Shown: one piece after another, positions 43,311-56,076 of the stretch | Layout of the letters: each line of letters starts with the position of its first letter | How positions within the stretch are numbered: position 1 is the stretch's first letter | Assembly: GCA_001692895.1 (NCBI GenBank) | Contig: KV748203.1 | Span: 275,162-339,161 of the forward strand | Length of the DNA stretch: 64,000 nucleotides | Reading direction: 5' to 3' | From: Cenococcum geophilum 1.58 | Taxonomy: Eukaryota > Ascomycota > Dothideomycetes > Gloniales > Gloniaceae | Program-made: the position numbers and the translations under genes | Notes under the pieces: generated by a model | The model's input: the letters and a program-made list of their open reading frames with translations, nothing else | Told to the model about the DNA's origin: nothing | The model's database searches: none

Positions 43311-43549
43311 TACTAGTGACGCCTCTCGGGCGGAGATCCTCATACGGATTAGTATGAGGTTCCCCGTCCTGGCAGCGAGCTTTATAAAACCTTAATATCA
43401 AAAATATATAAAGCTTTTTAAAATCAATGATTGTATGGTAGATTACCTATATACGAATATTTCTAAAGTCACAGTAGCCAAATAAGTGTTAAAATCAACG
43501 CTTAGCAATTAAATGAGTGTCTAAATATCTCCTTTAAGCTTTCTACTAT

Positions 43550-44120
43550 CCTCTATTACTTAGTAGGTCCACCTTCTACTTTAATTACTGCCTATAGGCA
43601 TATAGGTATAAAAGCAACTAGGTTCTTAAAGTAGTAAGCCTCTAGGTTCTCCTATATAGATTAAATTACTACCTATATTACTTCTTTTAAGGTTAGGCAA
43701 GGCTTCTACTAAGCTATTTAAGCCTTTATCCAATTCTAAACGCCCTTAATTAAGTTAAAATCTGGGCTATTTACTAGCTACTTAAGTAACTTAATATTGT
43801 CTTTCTGGAATTAGGTAATAGTAATACAAGCTTTATAGTAGGGAGCGTTATCTATTTATATAATTATTAGAGTAGTTTTAAATTTATAATTAGGGAAATA
43901 TATAGCATATTTAATGTTATAGAAGTTATAGAACTCTTTAAGCTTTAGATAGATATAATATAAAAAGCCTTAAACAGTAATATTGCCCTATTCTTCCTTA
44001 TTCTAGAATAGTAGAGGGCCCTTTTTTATACCGCAGAATATAGCTTATACTATTATATAAGATATATTGCTAAATTTAGAATAAAGGTAGATAGGATTAA
44101 ATTATTTATTAGGTTTTCTA
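43550..44120 (-). pseudogene. Tc1/mariner (DDE_3) transposase relic
   Basis: On the minus strand one frame, broken by stops at Trp/Gln positions, reads FCGIKKGPLLF, NKEE-GNITV, IDNAPYYKACITIT (family DNAPCHKA, second catalytic Asp) and NSPDFNLIKGVWN-like (family SPDLNPIENVW). Only the C-terminal half of the catalytic domain is recognisable. Element ends were not identified; the surrounding 43375-44189 is equally AT-rich. Confidence 0.7.
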
Positions 44121-44189
44121 ATAATATAGGGTTACTAGTAGCTACCGCGGTATATAGCTACCTTATATATCTATATAACTCTCTACTAA

Positions 44190-44684
44190 GGAAGTGTTCG
44201 GTTCGGGGTTCAGAAGCGATCTGGAGGCGAGTGTTCGGTGTATCTGACGACTTTTCAATCTGAAGCTCCTCCAGATCGGCAAGCGCGTCAAATTCGCACG
44301 CCATACCGTATATAGTAGTTGAACTGAAGCTCTTGGCGTCAGATCAATAAGGAGCCCTCAGTTCCAGCTCCAGATTCCAGATTGAATCTGGAGCTCTGCT
44401 CATGCATGCGCCCGACCGTCCACCCTACCCAGTATGCCCCCACCACCCCCACCGACGATATTGCTGCTGCAACTGCAGGCCCTATGCGACGTCTGGCTGA
44501 GTGGCGATTAATGTGCAGAGACTTCGCTAATTTTAATTCTCATCTGAGGCTTTCTGGAGCGCTCAACCGAACACTCGGCCTCAGATCAGATCGAGTATGA
44601 CTACCAGATCAAGCGCCACTAAATATCTACTAGTTGACGCCGGTGAAAGCACGGAGCAACCTCAGATTGCAACCGAACACTCCC
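44190..44684. mobile_element. Tourist-like PIF/Harbinger MITE, copy C
   Basis: Termini ggaagtgttcggttc (44190) and gattgcaaccgaacactccc (ending 44684), flanked by TAA on both sides (44187-44189 and 44685-44687). It shares the ctgaagctcctccagatcgg, gcgcgtcaaa and gtagttgaactga blocks with copies A and B, with a shorter interior. GC-rich interior with many CpA/TpG, although it sits in RIP-altered DNA. Confidence 0.75.
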
Positions 44685-44739
44685 TAATCCTTAATTTAAA
44701 AGTAACGGTAAGCTAATATAAACGCGAATTAGGCGTGGT

Positions 44740-45970
44740 AGGCTGTTACGAAGCAGTAATAAAAAGATACTTCCTTATAGATAGAGCGTATATACTTAAT
44801 AAGCTATACTAAAAGTAGTATAATAAACGTAAAAATAATATATAGGAAGATTTCTATATATAGTTAGATAAGAGGGTTATACTAGATTAAGTAATTTTAG
44901 AAAGATATATAAGTTATATTAAGGGAGCGTTAATTATAACGTTTAAAGACTTAGAAAACTAAATAGAAGACTAAAAAAGTACTTAGCGTATTTTAGTACT
45001 AGCTAAAGATATAACAACGTTTAGGTAAGTTAAGTAGAGGTTTAAACCAAGGACTAAAGATAAGCTATAAGTTAATCTAAAGCACCTAATATATTATATA
45101 TTATATATATAGATAGCTAGTATAGTATATACTAAGTACTAAAGGTAAAAAATAAGAAATACCCTATAAGAATATATTGGGTACTAGATAAGCAAAAATA
45201 TAAGAGCGTTAAGTATATATATAGTTGGTATCTAGTAGAAGTTTAAAAGTTAGATAACTTAACACTTTAATTAAGGAGATTTCTTATAGAAGAATGCCTA
45301 GAGAATATATATCTATAGTATATTAAGGAAAAGAAACAAATAAAGTATTAGTTAAAGAAGGACTAAGTATAACTAGGATCTAGCTAGCAGTTAGGAAAAG
45401 AAGAGGCTAATAGAACTAGAGGAAGCTAGTAGTAGAGCCTTAGACCCTTAAAGGAATTTAAGGACAACATCTAAATTTATAAGTTAATTGGTAAGATTAA
45501 AAGTTTAAGGTACTAATAGATAGTGGAGCAATAAGGAGCTATATATTATTAGTAATAGTTAAGTAAATAGGGCTACTATATAGGTAGAAAGAGTATCTAT
45601 ACCTACTAGTTATAATTTTAGGAGATCTAATAGCCTATAGAGGAGGTATTATTAATTTTAAAATAGGACCTATTTAGATAACTATTAAAAGAAGGCCAAT
45701 TATAGTGTTTTTTAATATCTTACTATTAGGGTAAAATAAGGCAGTTCTAGAAATGCCTTAGTTATAGAAATATAATCTAAAGATCGATTAAGTTATAGGT
45801 TAGGTTAATATTAGAAATACTTAATAATATAAGATATAAATAGCTACTAATATAGTATAGTACTAAGTTAGAGTAATATACGAGGAGACTAAGTAAGGCT
45901 TAAGTTATGTACTAAAGAGATACTATAAGTACGGCAAGAAACTATAAAGCCTAGAGAGTAAGAAGCTAAG
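44740..45970 (+). pseudogene. Truncated Ty3/gypsy copy: post-gag and protease region
   Basis: Aligns along its length with 50840-52085 of the complete gypsy element: the same gaagatacttccttat...tatactaaaagtagtata opening and the same order of blocks. The protease motif is intact as Asp-Ser-Gly-Ala (around 45515-45530). It stops abruptly near 45970, just before the reverse transcriptase, and has no LTRs. Numerous stops at Trp/Gln codons. Confidence 0.75.
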
Positions 45971-48068
45971 CTTTACCCCGTCAATTACCTCGATTACAAA
46001 CACCACTATAGTCGACCTCTTAATTATCTCCTCGGGCGTAGATGCACCGCAAACGTAGCTTAACTTCGTATAGGGCTTCTTTCCCTTTATTACCTCCACG
46101 ACGGGGACTATGCTGGTACTTATACCCTCGCTTATAATAGGTAATTAGGACACTCTTTTATAGGAGTTTTAGAGCAGCGACCTAACGGTACTTTTTCTCC
46201 TATTAATGTAGCATAGGCGCGCTACTTAGAGGGGTATACGCTGTATTATCACTTACGTCTCCCTTAGAGGTTTTTATACTTAACTTAGCGGAATTAGTCT
46301 ATATAGACCTTAAATAGGACCGCATTAGGCGTTTATCAAGAATTAAGAATTATCTCGTCGCTTAGTATACGTTTTAACTTATATTTATAACTAAGCCTTA
46401 TCTTTCTATAGCGCCTTATTTTCTTTTAAATATATTAAATCGCCTTAGGAGAGTAATTAGCTTAGTAGGCGTATCTACGCTTATTAGCGCCGGCTATAAA
46501 AAGGATTTTAATAAAGGCGTACTACTAGTCGCCTATATATAGAGCTATATTAAAAAGGTAATAGGGTAAATACTAAGATCTAAAGGCAATATTATGACTT
46601 TTAATAAAAAATAAATTTAGAAATAGGTATATATTACACGCGTATATAAGGGAGACACTAGAGTCTTTATAGGCTGTATACTTACTAACTTAATATTATA
46701 GTATCTTCCTTTTCTACTGCCGCAATAGACCGATATCTGTTAATTAGGAGGGGGGGGGTATTTAGCGTGGTTACGACCTAGGTTAATACGAGGTTAGGGC
46801 TACCCCCTTAATAACGCGCCCGAACCCTATATAAGGTCACGTAGCGATCGCCCCTAAGTACTATCGCACGCGATTTTAGACGAAAAGGTATATAATTTAA
46901 GTTTTAATCGGTACTTCTAGGCAGTCGTGTAATATTCTCTAAATTTAAAACACCTAAACGCGTTCTATTCCTATATTAAGACGTCTTGGTTACTATAGTA
47001 TAGTTATATATTAAAACGCCTTAGTTACTAGTATAGTCCTATATTAAGGCGCCTCGGTTACTATAATAAAATAGATATTATATACTACTTAAAAGGAAGC
47101 CTTTTCTACCCTAAATATTCTTATAGAGCTAATTTAAAAAAAAAACGCCAGCCTTATAGCTGCTCTAGCTAGTTAATAACCTATTTCTTATCTCTTACTA
47201 TACTGTCTTTTACATGCTATTTTATATCATTAATTATTTTATAGCGATAGCTATAAAATATAGCCTCGCTATTAACCTGCTAGTGCGCCCCCTAGTAACG
47301 ATTAAGAGCTTTAATTAATGGCCTGCCCCCTAGCTCTAAAGTCCACTTAGCCTAAAGCTAGAATACTAAATTACCGCCCTAAAGCATTTTATATTTCCTT
47401 AGCAGCGCCTATAAGGTAAGGATAAATAGAAGAGGTTAAGTATTAGTTTACCGCAGCTATGGCGGGGATATAGTAAATATTATAGTAGATAGCTAAGTAG
47501 GCTCCACGGCAGTAGATAGTTAATTATTTATAGTAGGCTTTAATAGAGGACTAGTTAGATATACGGGAGAAGGTTTATTTAAAGATAGAATTTAGCTATT
47601 AATATATTTAGAAATAGTCTTAAGTGCAGATATAGGTGTAGGTATAAGTATAGACATAGATATAAATATAGGGCTGTCTAGAGGCGGATATATAGACTTT
47701 ATAGGCCTTATCTAGATACCCGTCTTCCCTTACTAGATTTACATAGGTATAAATAATACTAATAACTTTTCTATCTTGCTAAGGCGTTTTAAAATCGTCT
47801 ATATACGTAATTAAACCCCCTTTATCTCTAAAAATTGCGGCCTTATAAACGGGCTAGTATTTCTATATTATTAGCTTATTTGGCGTAATTAGGCTAGCTA
47901 GCGAGCTTTCTACCTACGTAGTAAGCCTTTAATACTCGTTATAGCTAAAAAGGAAGTCCTTCTATAAGGGGAAGAGCGGGAACTACTTATATAAGATTAC
48001 TAAGTCCTATAATAGAATTACCCTAAGCGCGTAAAGAAGGTGTGGAAATCCTAAGCCTATAAGGTTAA
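45971..48068. other. Unassigned RIP-altered DNA, split from 56077 onward by the gypsy insertion
   Basis: No family could be assigned. It contains a run of nine G at 46750-46758 matching two C9 runs elsewhere, and a short tandem array at about 46970-47075. The gypsy element inserted at 48064-48068, so this sequence and 56077 onward were once contiguous. Confidence 0.45.
46970..47075. repeat. Three tandem ~35-bp units
   Basis: Units of the form tatattaa-(g/a)acg(t/c)c(t/c)t-(g/a)gttacta, differing mainly by transitions, at roughly 46973, 47010 and 47043. Confidence 0.5.
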
Positions 48069-48494
48069 TGTTACGGACGCTTTAAGTACAATGTTACGAC
48101 TACTAGGAGAGGAGTCGGAAGAAGCTAGTTAGTTAATTTAAGCACGGTCTAGGATAGAGCCAATAGAACTATATAACGAGAAATGGTAATTAAGGTCACG
48201 TAAGGTAATCTATATAATCTATAAGATTTACGGGATCTATAATAAAGCAGACAGAGCACATATATATTACGTATAAGAAGGATTTTATAAGAGTATAGTT
48301 GTGTATTTAAGGACCCTCAGTCCCTACCTAGATAGTTCCTTCCTTATAGTGATTCTCAGAATATAATTGGAGTTAATCTATTAGGCAACCACTCCACTAA
48401 TTATTATTACGTTATTGACTTTTATACTTATATTTCCTACACACCTAGCCCAATAACAAGCCTACCGTAGTCCTTACTATAAGGTTCTGTTACA
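48069..48494 (+). repeat. 5' LTR of the gypsy element
   Basis: 426 bp, TGTTAC...GTTACA. Compared with the 3' LTR the differences I could align are transitions, in both directions, showing each copy was mutated independently. Confidence 0.9.
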
Positions 48495-48538
48495 CAATTA
48501 CTACCTAGTTATAGTATTAATACAAGAAGTCGAACAAT

Positions 48539-51500
48539 ATGCCACTAAAAGCAGCCACTATAACGCCATTAACGGCGGCAACTACTTTGAGGTTAGGTAA
48601 CGACACTAGTATAGCAGACACTAACTTATAGCAACCTATAACGGTTGGATAGCTATAAGAGATAGTCGACTAGTTAATAGAAAATAATGTAATGTTGGAA
48701 AATAGGATTAACGGGATAGGCGCAGTAAAGGTTAAGTTACTATTAATTAAAAGATACTTAGGAGAGAGATTAAAGCTTAAAGGATTCCTTATATAAATGT
48801 ACTTTAAGGTAGTATAGGAAGGAGTAAAGCTGGTAATACTTATGGATCAAATAGCCTATATAGGACTATTCTTAACAGGAAGGGCACTTAAATAGTTTAA
48901 GCCTTACCTTATAGAGATATAAGTAAATGGTATAATAACCACTAACTAAGAGGTATGGTTTATGTTCTTAAGCTAAAACGGATTTGTAGAGCGATTTACG
49001 CAAATATTCGGAGACCTAGAGGTAGTAACTACGGCGGAAAGAAAACTCTAAGACATTATGTAACAAACCTTAGCAATTAAGTATATAACGCAGTTCTAGA
49101 CATTAGTAACGTAAGTAGAGTAGAATAATAGGGCGCTTATAGCATAGTATAAATAAGGACTTAAGGCTAAAGTCTAGGACGTAATTATCCTAATAGAAGA
49201 TGCGGACACCCTAAGGGAACTAATAGATTAGGCGATTAAGATTAATAATTAGATCTACTAAAGGGAATAGGCTAAGAGAAGCTAGGATAGAGTTCTATAG
49301 TTATATAAGGCGCAAAGCACGTAATAATAAAAGCTAAGTTAGAAACTATAGTATGGCGCAAAGCTAATAGACCTAAGTAGTACTAAAGAAGCCTATAAGA
49401 GATGGAGTAAACTATAAAAACCTAAAGGATAAGGATTAAGTGATTAAAGGTCTAAGGAGCAGAGGCTAAATTAGGGATCTTAGTAGCAGAAGATATTTAG
49501 GCGAACTCCATAATAAGAAAAATGGTTTAAAGAAGGAGCTTATATAAATTACGGAAAATAGGGTTATTACGTTAGAGACTATAGAAGTGGGCAGAGTTAT
49601 TACGTAGTAAAAGGTATAAGACTAGTAGACAATATATACGTATAGAGGGACGACAATATGCTATAAGGAATAAAAGAGTGTTTAATTAAAAGTTTTACGT
49701 TTTATTATAATAACGCATGCTAAATTTATAAGGACGCTAAGTACGGCGCAAGCTATTAGCTATAAGAGCTATTACCTACAGGATATAGAGGAACTAATAA
49801 ACTAGTTCGTAGATCGGACATTAAGGATAATAAATTTAACGTAGGCGAAATATTTTATAACGATAAGGTAATAAAGGCGGCTTACTAGGAGCATGTAAAC
49901 CTTAAAGATGTTATACTAGAAGTAAAGGATAATTCCACTATAGAATAGGGAACATTAGTAGGGACTAAGACCCCACTAGATACGATATCTATCGCTTTAT
50001 AAGACGCAAGAGAAGTAGGATAGTAAACCACTTCGGCACTTAATAAAGGCAAAAGGCTAAAGGCTTAAGATTCTTAAGATAAGATATAAGATGACTAAGA
50101 TTCTTAAGACAAGATAAGGTAAGCTTAAGGACCTATAACGGACGATAACCGATAAAGTAGAGTAACGGCTTAGTTTAGTAATATATAAATAAGCTTAGGA
50201 CGAAGTTTCCTCAAAGCACAAGACTCTTAAGACAAGATAAGTAAGGCATAAAACTCTTAAGATAAGATAAGTGAGATTTAAGACTCTTAAGATGAGATAA
50301 GAACACCAAGTAAGCCTAGTTAAACTAAGGCTAGAGCAAAGCTTAAGACAGAAGCAAGCTCAGGATTAAGAATCTAAAAAGGTTAAGAATTCGGAGTATA
50401 AATTAAGACACCTATAAATAAGAGGTAAGAGGCTTCTTTATAAATTAGAGAATCTATAGCGCAAACAGCAATTAGACTAAAAGACAAATATATAGACCTA
50501 AAGGACTTACTAATAAAATATAGTATTTGGACTAAAGATCGAAAAGTTAATACCAAGATTAAGAAGTACGAAGACTTTAAGGATTTAAGCGTAAGACGCA
50601 AACTAAAAGAAACTATAGAAGAGTTTAGGTAAAGAATTATCGCATAGCAAGAACAGAAACTAGATAAGAGATCTAGCATATTGGGACGTATAAGGGATAG
50701 AGCACTAGTATAAAGAATCACTAATAGGCCTAGGGCAGGTATACTAAGAGCTAAGTAGCTTACTAAACTGGAAAATAAGGAGGATTTAGGGATCCTAACT
50801 AGGTTCAAGGAACAATATATAAAGGGCTGTTATAACATAGTAATAAGAAGATACTTCCTTACGGACAAGCTATATATACTCCAGTAGCTATACTAAAAGT
50901 AGTATAGGTAAAGGCACAATAATAAGTGGGAAGATTTCTATATATAGTTAGATAAACGAGTTATCTAGGACCACCTAATTATAGAAAAGGCTATAACGTA
51001 TATTAAAGGAGCCTTAATTATAACGTTAAAGGATCTAGAGGAATAATCAGAGGACTAGAGAAGTAAAAGACGCATCTTAGTACCCGTGAACAAAGTTATA
51101 ACGTTTAGATCAGCACGATAAAGGTTTAAACTTAGGGATAAAGACGAGCTAAGAGTTAACCTAAAGCACCTAGTACACTATACGCTATTATGGATTATAT
51201 ATATGGATAATATATATGAGATGCATAAGAATCTAAAGGAAAAGAATCGGAAATACCCTATAAGGATGTATTGGATAATAAATAAGCGATAGTATAGGAA
51301 TACTAAATATATGCATGGATGGCATCCAGCAAAGGTTTAAGAGGAAGGAAGTTTAGTACTTTAACTAGGAAGATTCCTTATAGAAGAATGCTTAGATAGA
51401 TAATAGTAGTAGAAATACCCAGAGAATACGTATTTATAGTATATTAAAGACAAAAAACGAACTAGGTATTAGCTAAAGAGCGAGCTAAATGCGTAAGGAT

Positions 51501-54500
51501 TAAGTAGCTAATAGTTAGGAAAAGTAGAGGCCCACGGGACTAAAGGGAGCCAGTAGTAAAGCCTTAGACCCTTAAAGGAATTTAAGGACAACACCTAAAT
51601 TTACGAGTTAAATGGTAAGATTAGCAGTTTAAAGCGCTAATAGATAGTAGAGCAACGCGAAACTACATATTATTAGCAGTAGTTAAGAGAATAGGATTAC
51701 CTTATAGGCAAAAGGAGGAACCTTACCTATTAGTAACAATTTTAGGAGATCTAATAGCCTACGGAGGAGGCATTATTAATCTTAAAACAGGACCTATTTA
51801 GATAACCATTAAAGGAAGACGAATTAAGATATCTTTTAATATCCTACTATTAGGACGGGATAAGGCAGTATTAGGTATACCTTAGTTATAGGAATACAAT
51901 CTAAGGATTAATTGGATTATAGGTCAGGTCGATATTAGAAATACTTAACGCCGCAAGATATAATAATAAGCTAAGATGGTATAGTACTAAGTAGGGGCGA
52001 CCTATAAAGAAATAGAAAAAGGCTTAGGCTATATACTAAAGAAATACTATAAGTACGGCAAGAAACTATAGTTACTAGAAAGTAAAAAGCTGTTAAAGTA
52101 TATAGTATAGGACTATAAGATAGAATTAGAACTAGGAATAAGTCTAAGGTTCTTTCTAATCTATAAGCTTACCAAAGAAGAAGGTAGAGCATTAAAAGAG
52201 TTTATCTAAAAAAATCTACGAAAGGGATATATTAGACCATCGCAGTCATTAGTGGGTTATCTAGTACTATTTGTACCAAAGAAGAATGGTAAACTAAGGC
52301 TATATATCGACTATAGGCAGTTAAACAGCATTATTAGAAAGGATAGGTATCCTTTACCCTTAATTAGCGAGATCTAAGACAGGATAGGTAATGCGTAAAT
52401 CTTTACGAAGATAGATCTAAGATAGGCGTACTATTAGANTAGAATTAAGGAAGGCGATAAATAGAAGGCAGCCTTTAGGTTAAAGGAAGGACTATATAAA
52501 CTATTAGTTATACAATTTAGGCTTATAAACGCACTAGTAACGTTCTAGAAGCGTATTAATAATATATTAGGAGAATACTTGGATAAATTTGTTATAGTAT
52601 ACCTCGATAATATTATTATCTACTTAATAACTAAGGAAGAACACGGGGAATACGTTAAATGGGTCTTAAAGAGACTATAAGAAGAATAGATGCTAGTAGC
52701 AATCAAGAAATACGAGTTCTTTACTAGAAAGACCAATTTCGTTAGATTTATTATTAAATTAGGCCAACTTAATATAGATTTAAAGAAGATTAAGGCTATA
52801 GTAAATTAGCAAGAACTAGAGAACGTTACGTAGTTAAGATCGTTTCTAGGATTTTGCAATTACTGTAGAAGGTTTATAGCGCAGTGGTTAAAGGATATTA
52901 AGCCATTTACGCGATTAATAAAGAAAGAAGAACTATAGGTATAGGGAGAGGAATAGAAGGAACTCTTTAAGAAAGTTAAAGAGTTATTTACCTAGGAGCT
53001 AGTTCTTAAGATCTATTAACTAGGACTAGAAACGGTTATAGAGACGGATATATTAGACTATATACTAGGGGCATACTTTATATAGAAATATTAAGATGGA
53101 TAGCACCTAGTGGTATACTATAGTCGGAAGATAACACTACTAGAGTTAAACTATAACATCTATAATAAGGAGTTATTAGGTATAGTTATAGTATTAAAGA
53201 AATAGAGAGCATTTTTATAAGGTATAGAGAAACTATTTATAGTTAAGACGGATTATAAGAACCTAATAGGATTCTTAATAACAAAGGAACTTAACTAAAG
53301 ACAGGTTAGATGGGCAGAGATGTTTATAGAATACCATTTTAAGATTTAGTATACTAAGGGTATAGATAATACGCGGGTAGACGCTCTAAGCTATAAAGCT
53401 AAACTACAGAATAACAAAAAGCTATTAGGGGCTTTACTGCGAAGGGATATAGATAAATTAATTAGGTATAATTATCTAAAAATTGCAGCGACTTAGGAAA
53501 ATAATAAGTTAGAAAGAGTTTATAAGTTACTAAAAAGCTTTTAGGTATAAAGAATTCTAGAAGCATAATTAGAAGATCTATAGTCAGATATATACGAAAA
53601 CTAAGAAGTAAAGTATATCCTAAGAAGCATAGCAGAGCAATTTATAGAAGAATTCTATAAGGGATTAACTTAAGGACACAATAGAGCTATGGGCTTAGTG
53701 TTAAGACTCTAAGAGGAGTATATTATTAACGGAATCTAGAAGATAGTTAAAAAGGTTATAAAAAAGTATCTAGATTGCTAAAGGAATAAACTAATAAGGT
53801 ATAAGCTATATAGAGGGCTACAACCTATTAAAATACCAGAGAGACTATAGGAGGTCATATTATAGGACTTTATTATTAAGTTACTAAAATTAAGAGATCC
53901 TATTACCGGACAAGATTATAACGCAATCTTAGTAATAGTAGACAAGCTTATAAAGTGGGGATACTTTATAGCATGTATAGAAGAAATCTTAGCGGAAGAT
54001 GTCGCTAGAATCTATATTAAAGAAGTATTTGCAAGATATAGAGCACTAAGTAAGGTTATATTAGATAGAGATCTAAGATTTATAGCAGTATTTTAGGAGG
54101 TATTTTTAGCAGAATAAGGAGTTTAAGCAGTAACTTCTACTATATATTATCCGCAGACAGACGGTTAAATGGAAAGATTAAATTAGACACTAGAGTAGTA
54201 TTTAAGGTATTATATTAATTATATACAGAACAATTAGGTATTACTATTACCAATTATATAGTTTGCATATAATGCAATACCTTAAGAAGGAATAGGTATA
54301 TTACTATTTAAGGCAAATTACGGATATAAGCTAAGAATATCGTTGTTACTAAGATAAGTAAAAAAAACGAGTAGTATAGCTAAAGAAAGAATAAAGACGT
54401 TAATAAATCTTTATATAGACTTTATGGAATTAGTAAAGAAAATATAAGAGAGAATAAAAAGGTACTATAATACTAAGAGATCTAAGGGACTAGATCTTAA

Positions 54501-54905
54501 AGAGGGAGATAAAGTATAGCTACTATACAAAAATTTTAAGAGTTAACGACTAAGTAAGAAGTTAGACTATGTTAGACTAGGACCTTTCAAAATTACATAA
54601 AGGATTTTACTAGTTACGTTTAAGTTAAACCTACTAGCTAAAATAAAGATTTACCCTATATAGTATATCGTAATACTAGAGCTAGTATATAGGAATGTTA
54701 AGCTATTAGTTTATAAAGCAGACACATATAAAGGATAAGAAGAAAATAAATAGCAAGTTTTAAAGATTATTAGTTATAAGGACGTTAATAATAAAACATA
54801 GTATAAGGTTAAGTAGATAGGCTATACTAAGACTACCTAAAAGCCACTAGAAAATTTAAAGAATACTATAGAAAAGGTACAGGAGTATTAAAAGAGATTA
54901 GGTTA
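48539..54905 (+). pseudogene. gypsy gag-pol relic with chromodomain-like C-terminus
   Basis: Starts with ATG at 48539 (MPLKAATITPL). A CCHC-like knuckle (CYNCGKQGYY-type, last ligand changed) lies near 49550. Protease lies around 51630, where the Asp-Ser-Gly motif has become Asp-Ser-Arg. Reverse transcriptase (52200-52800) keeps [12 protein letters not shown] and DYRQLNSI, but the active-site YLDD reads YLDN (near 52605). RNase H lies around 53040-53400 and integrase around 53600-54350 with YYPQTDGQMERLNQTLEQYL. Near 54800 a chromodomain-like segment reads YKV-QIGYTKTTQKPLENLKN. Stops occur almost only at Trp and Gln codons. Ambiguous base at 52439. The ~740 bp between the end of this frame and the 3' LTR hold no recognised domain. 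Confidence 0.85.
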
Positions 54906-55645
54906 AGTAGTATTAAAAAAAAGAATTGCTAAAGAACGAGTTACCTAAGGGGGACCTAGGAAGATTAGTTGCTCAACTACTTAGATTTATTTATTTCTCT
55001 ATTAGAGGAGAATCCGTTCTTTTATTACTAAGTTCCTATAAACCTTATTTTATAAGTTTCTACTCCTTAAAACGGACCTTCTTACGCACCTTCTTAAGAC
55101 AGATTAACCGAGCGGACGCCGCAAGATGAGACTTAAGGGCCCGTTACTAAGTATCGGCAGCCTCCTATTCTGCGTTATAAGACCGGCGTAGTTCTGCTAG
55201 AGTAATAGGCAGTTTATTATCTAGCCGCGTAGCAGTAGATTAAATATAAGACCCTAAAATTAATTAATTAGGGAACTAGATAACTATTAAAAGTAATAGG
55301 TTATATATATTTAGCATTAGAGACGGAGCGAACGTCGCAGGATAAACGAATATTTGCTTTAGTATACTTTAAGTAAGAGGACGGTTGTTATAAAGATAGG
55401 TTCACCAACGCAATATAAACTAACCCCTCTTTCGAATAGCGAGAATATAGAGACGGTATAATCTTACTAAGAGATAATATTGCAGCAATAATGCGAGCAC
55501 GACGAGCAGTTGAGGAAGAAGAAATTACTTTAGGTATAATAAGCAATAATATTAACTAAATTAATCCGATGGATATTATACCTCTAGTAAACAACTTAGA
55601 GATATTTTAAATCTTTAAGAATAAAGATAAAGAGGAGAGAGATGG

Positions 55646-56071
55646 TGTTACGGACGCTTTAAGTACAATATTATAACTACTAGGAAAGGAGTTAGAAGAA
55701 GCTAGTTAGTTAATTTAAGTACAGTCTAAGATAGAGCCGATAGAACTATATAACGAGGAATAGTAACTAAGGTTACGTAAGGTAATCTATATAATTTATA
55801 GGATCTGCGGGATCTATAATAGAGTAGATAGAGTATACGTATATTATATATAAGAAGGATTTTATAGGAGTACGGTTGTGTATTTAAGGACCCTTAATCC
55901 CTACCTAGATAGTTCCTTCCTTATAGTAATTCTTAGAATACAATTGGAGTTAATCTATTAGGCAACCACTCCACCAGTTATTATTACGTTGTTGACTTTT
56001 GTACTTGCATTTCCTATACACTTAGCCTAATAACGAGCCTACCGTAGTCCTTACTACAAGGTTCCGTTATA
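55646..56071 (+). repeat. 3' LTR of the gypsy element
   Basis: 426 bp, begins tgttacggacgctttaag and ends gttccgttata, where the terminal CA has mutated to TA. Followed by the duplicated target gttaa. Confidence 0.9.
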
Positions 56072-56076
56072 GTTAA

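Larger units (their letters stand above)
48069..56071 (+). mobile_element. Complete Ty3/gypsy LTR retrotransposon (chromovirus type), RIP-inactivated
   Basis: 8003 bp with two 426-bp LTRs beginning TGTTACGG and ending in ACA or its mutated form ATA. Flanked by a perfect 5-bp target duplication gttaa (48064-48068 and 56072-56076). A purine-rich tract (aaagaggagagagatgg) directly precedes the 3' LTR. Internal order gag, protease, reverse transcriptase, RNase H, integrase, chromodomain-like end is that of chromoviruses. It landed in an older degenerate element. Confidence 0.92.

Noticed and set aside
50383..50808. 141-codon frame on the minus strand
   Set aside because: It is antisense to the gypsy gag-pol relic; C-to-T/G-to-A mutation loads the plus frame with stops and leaves the opposite strand open by chance.
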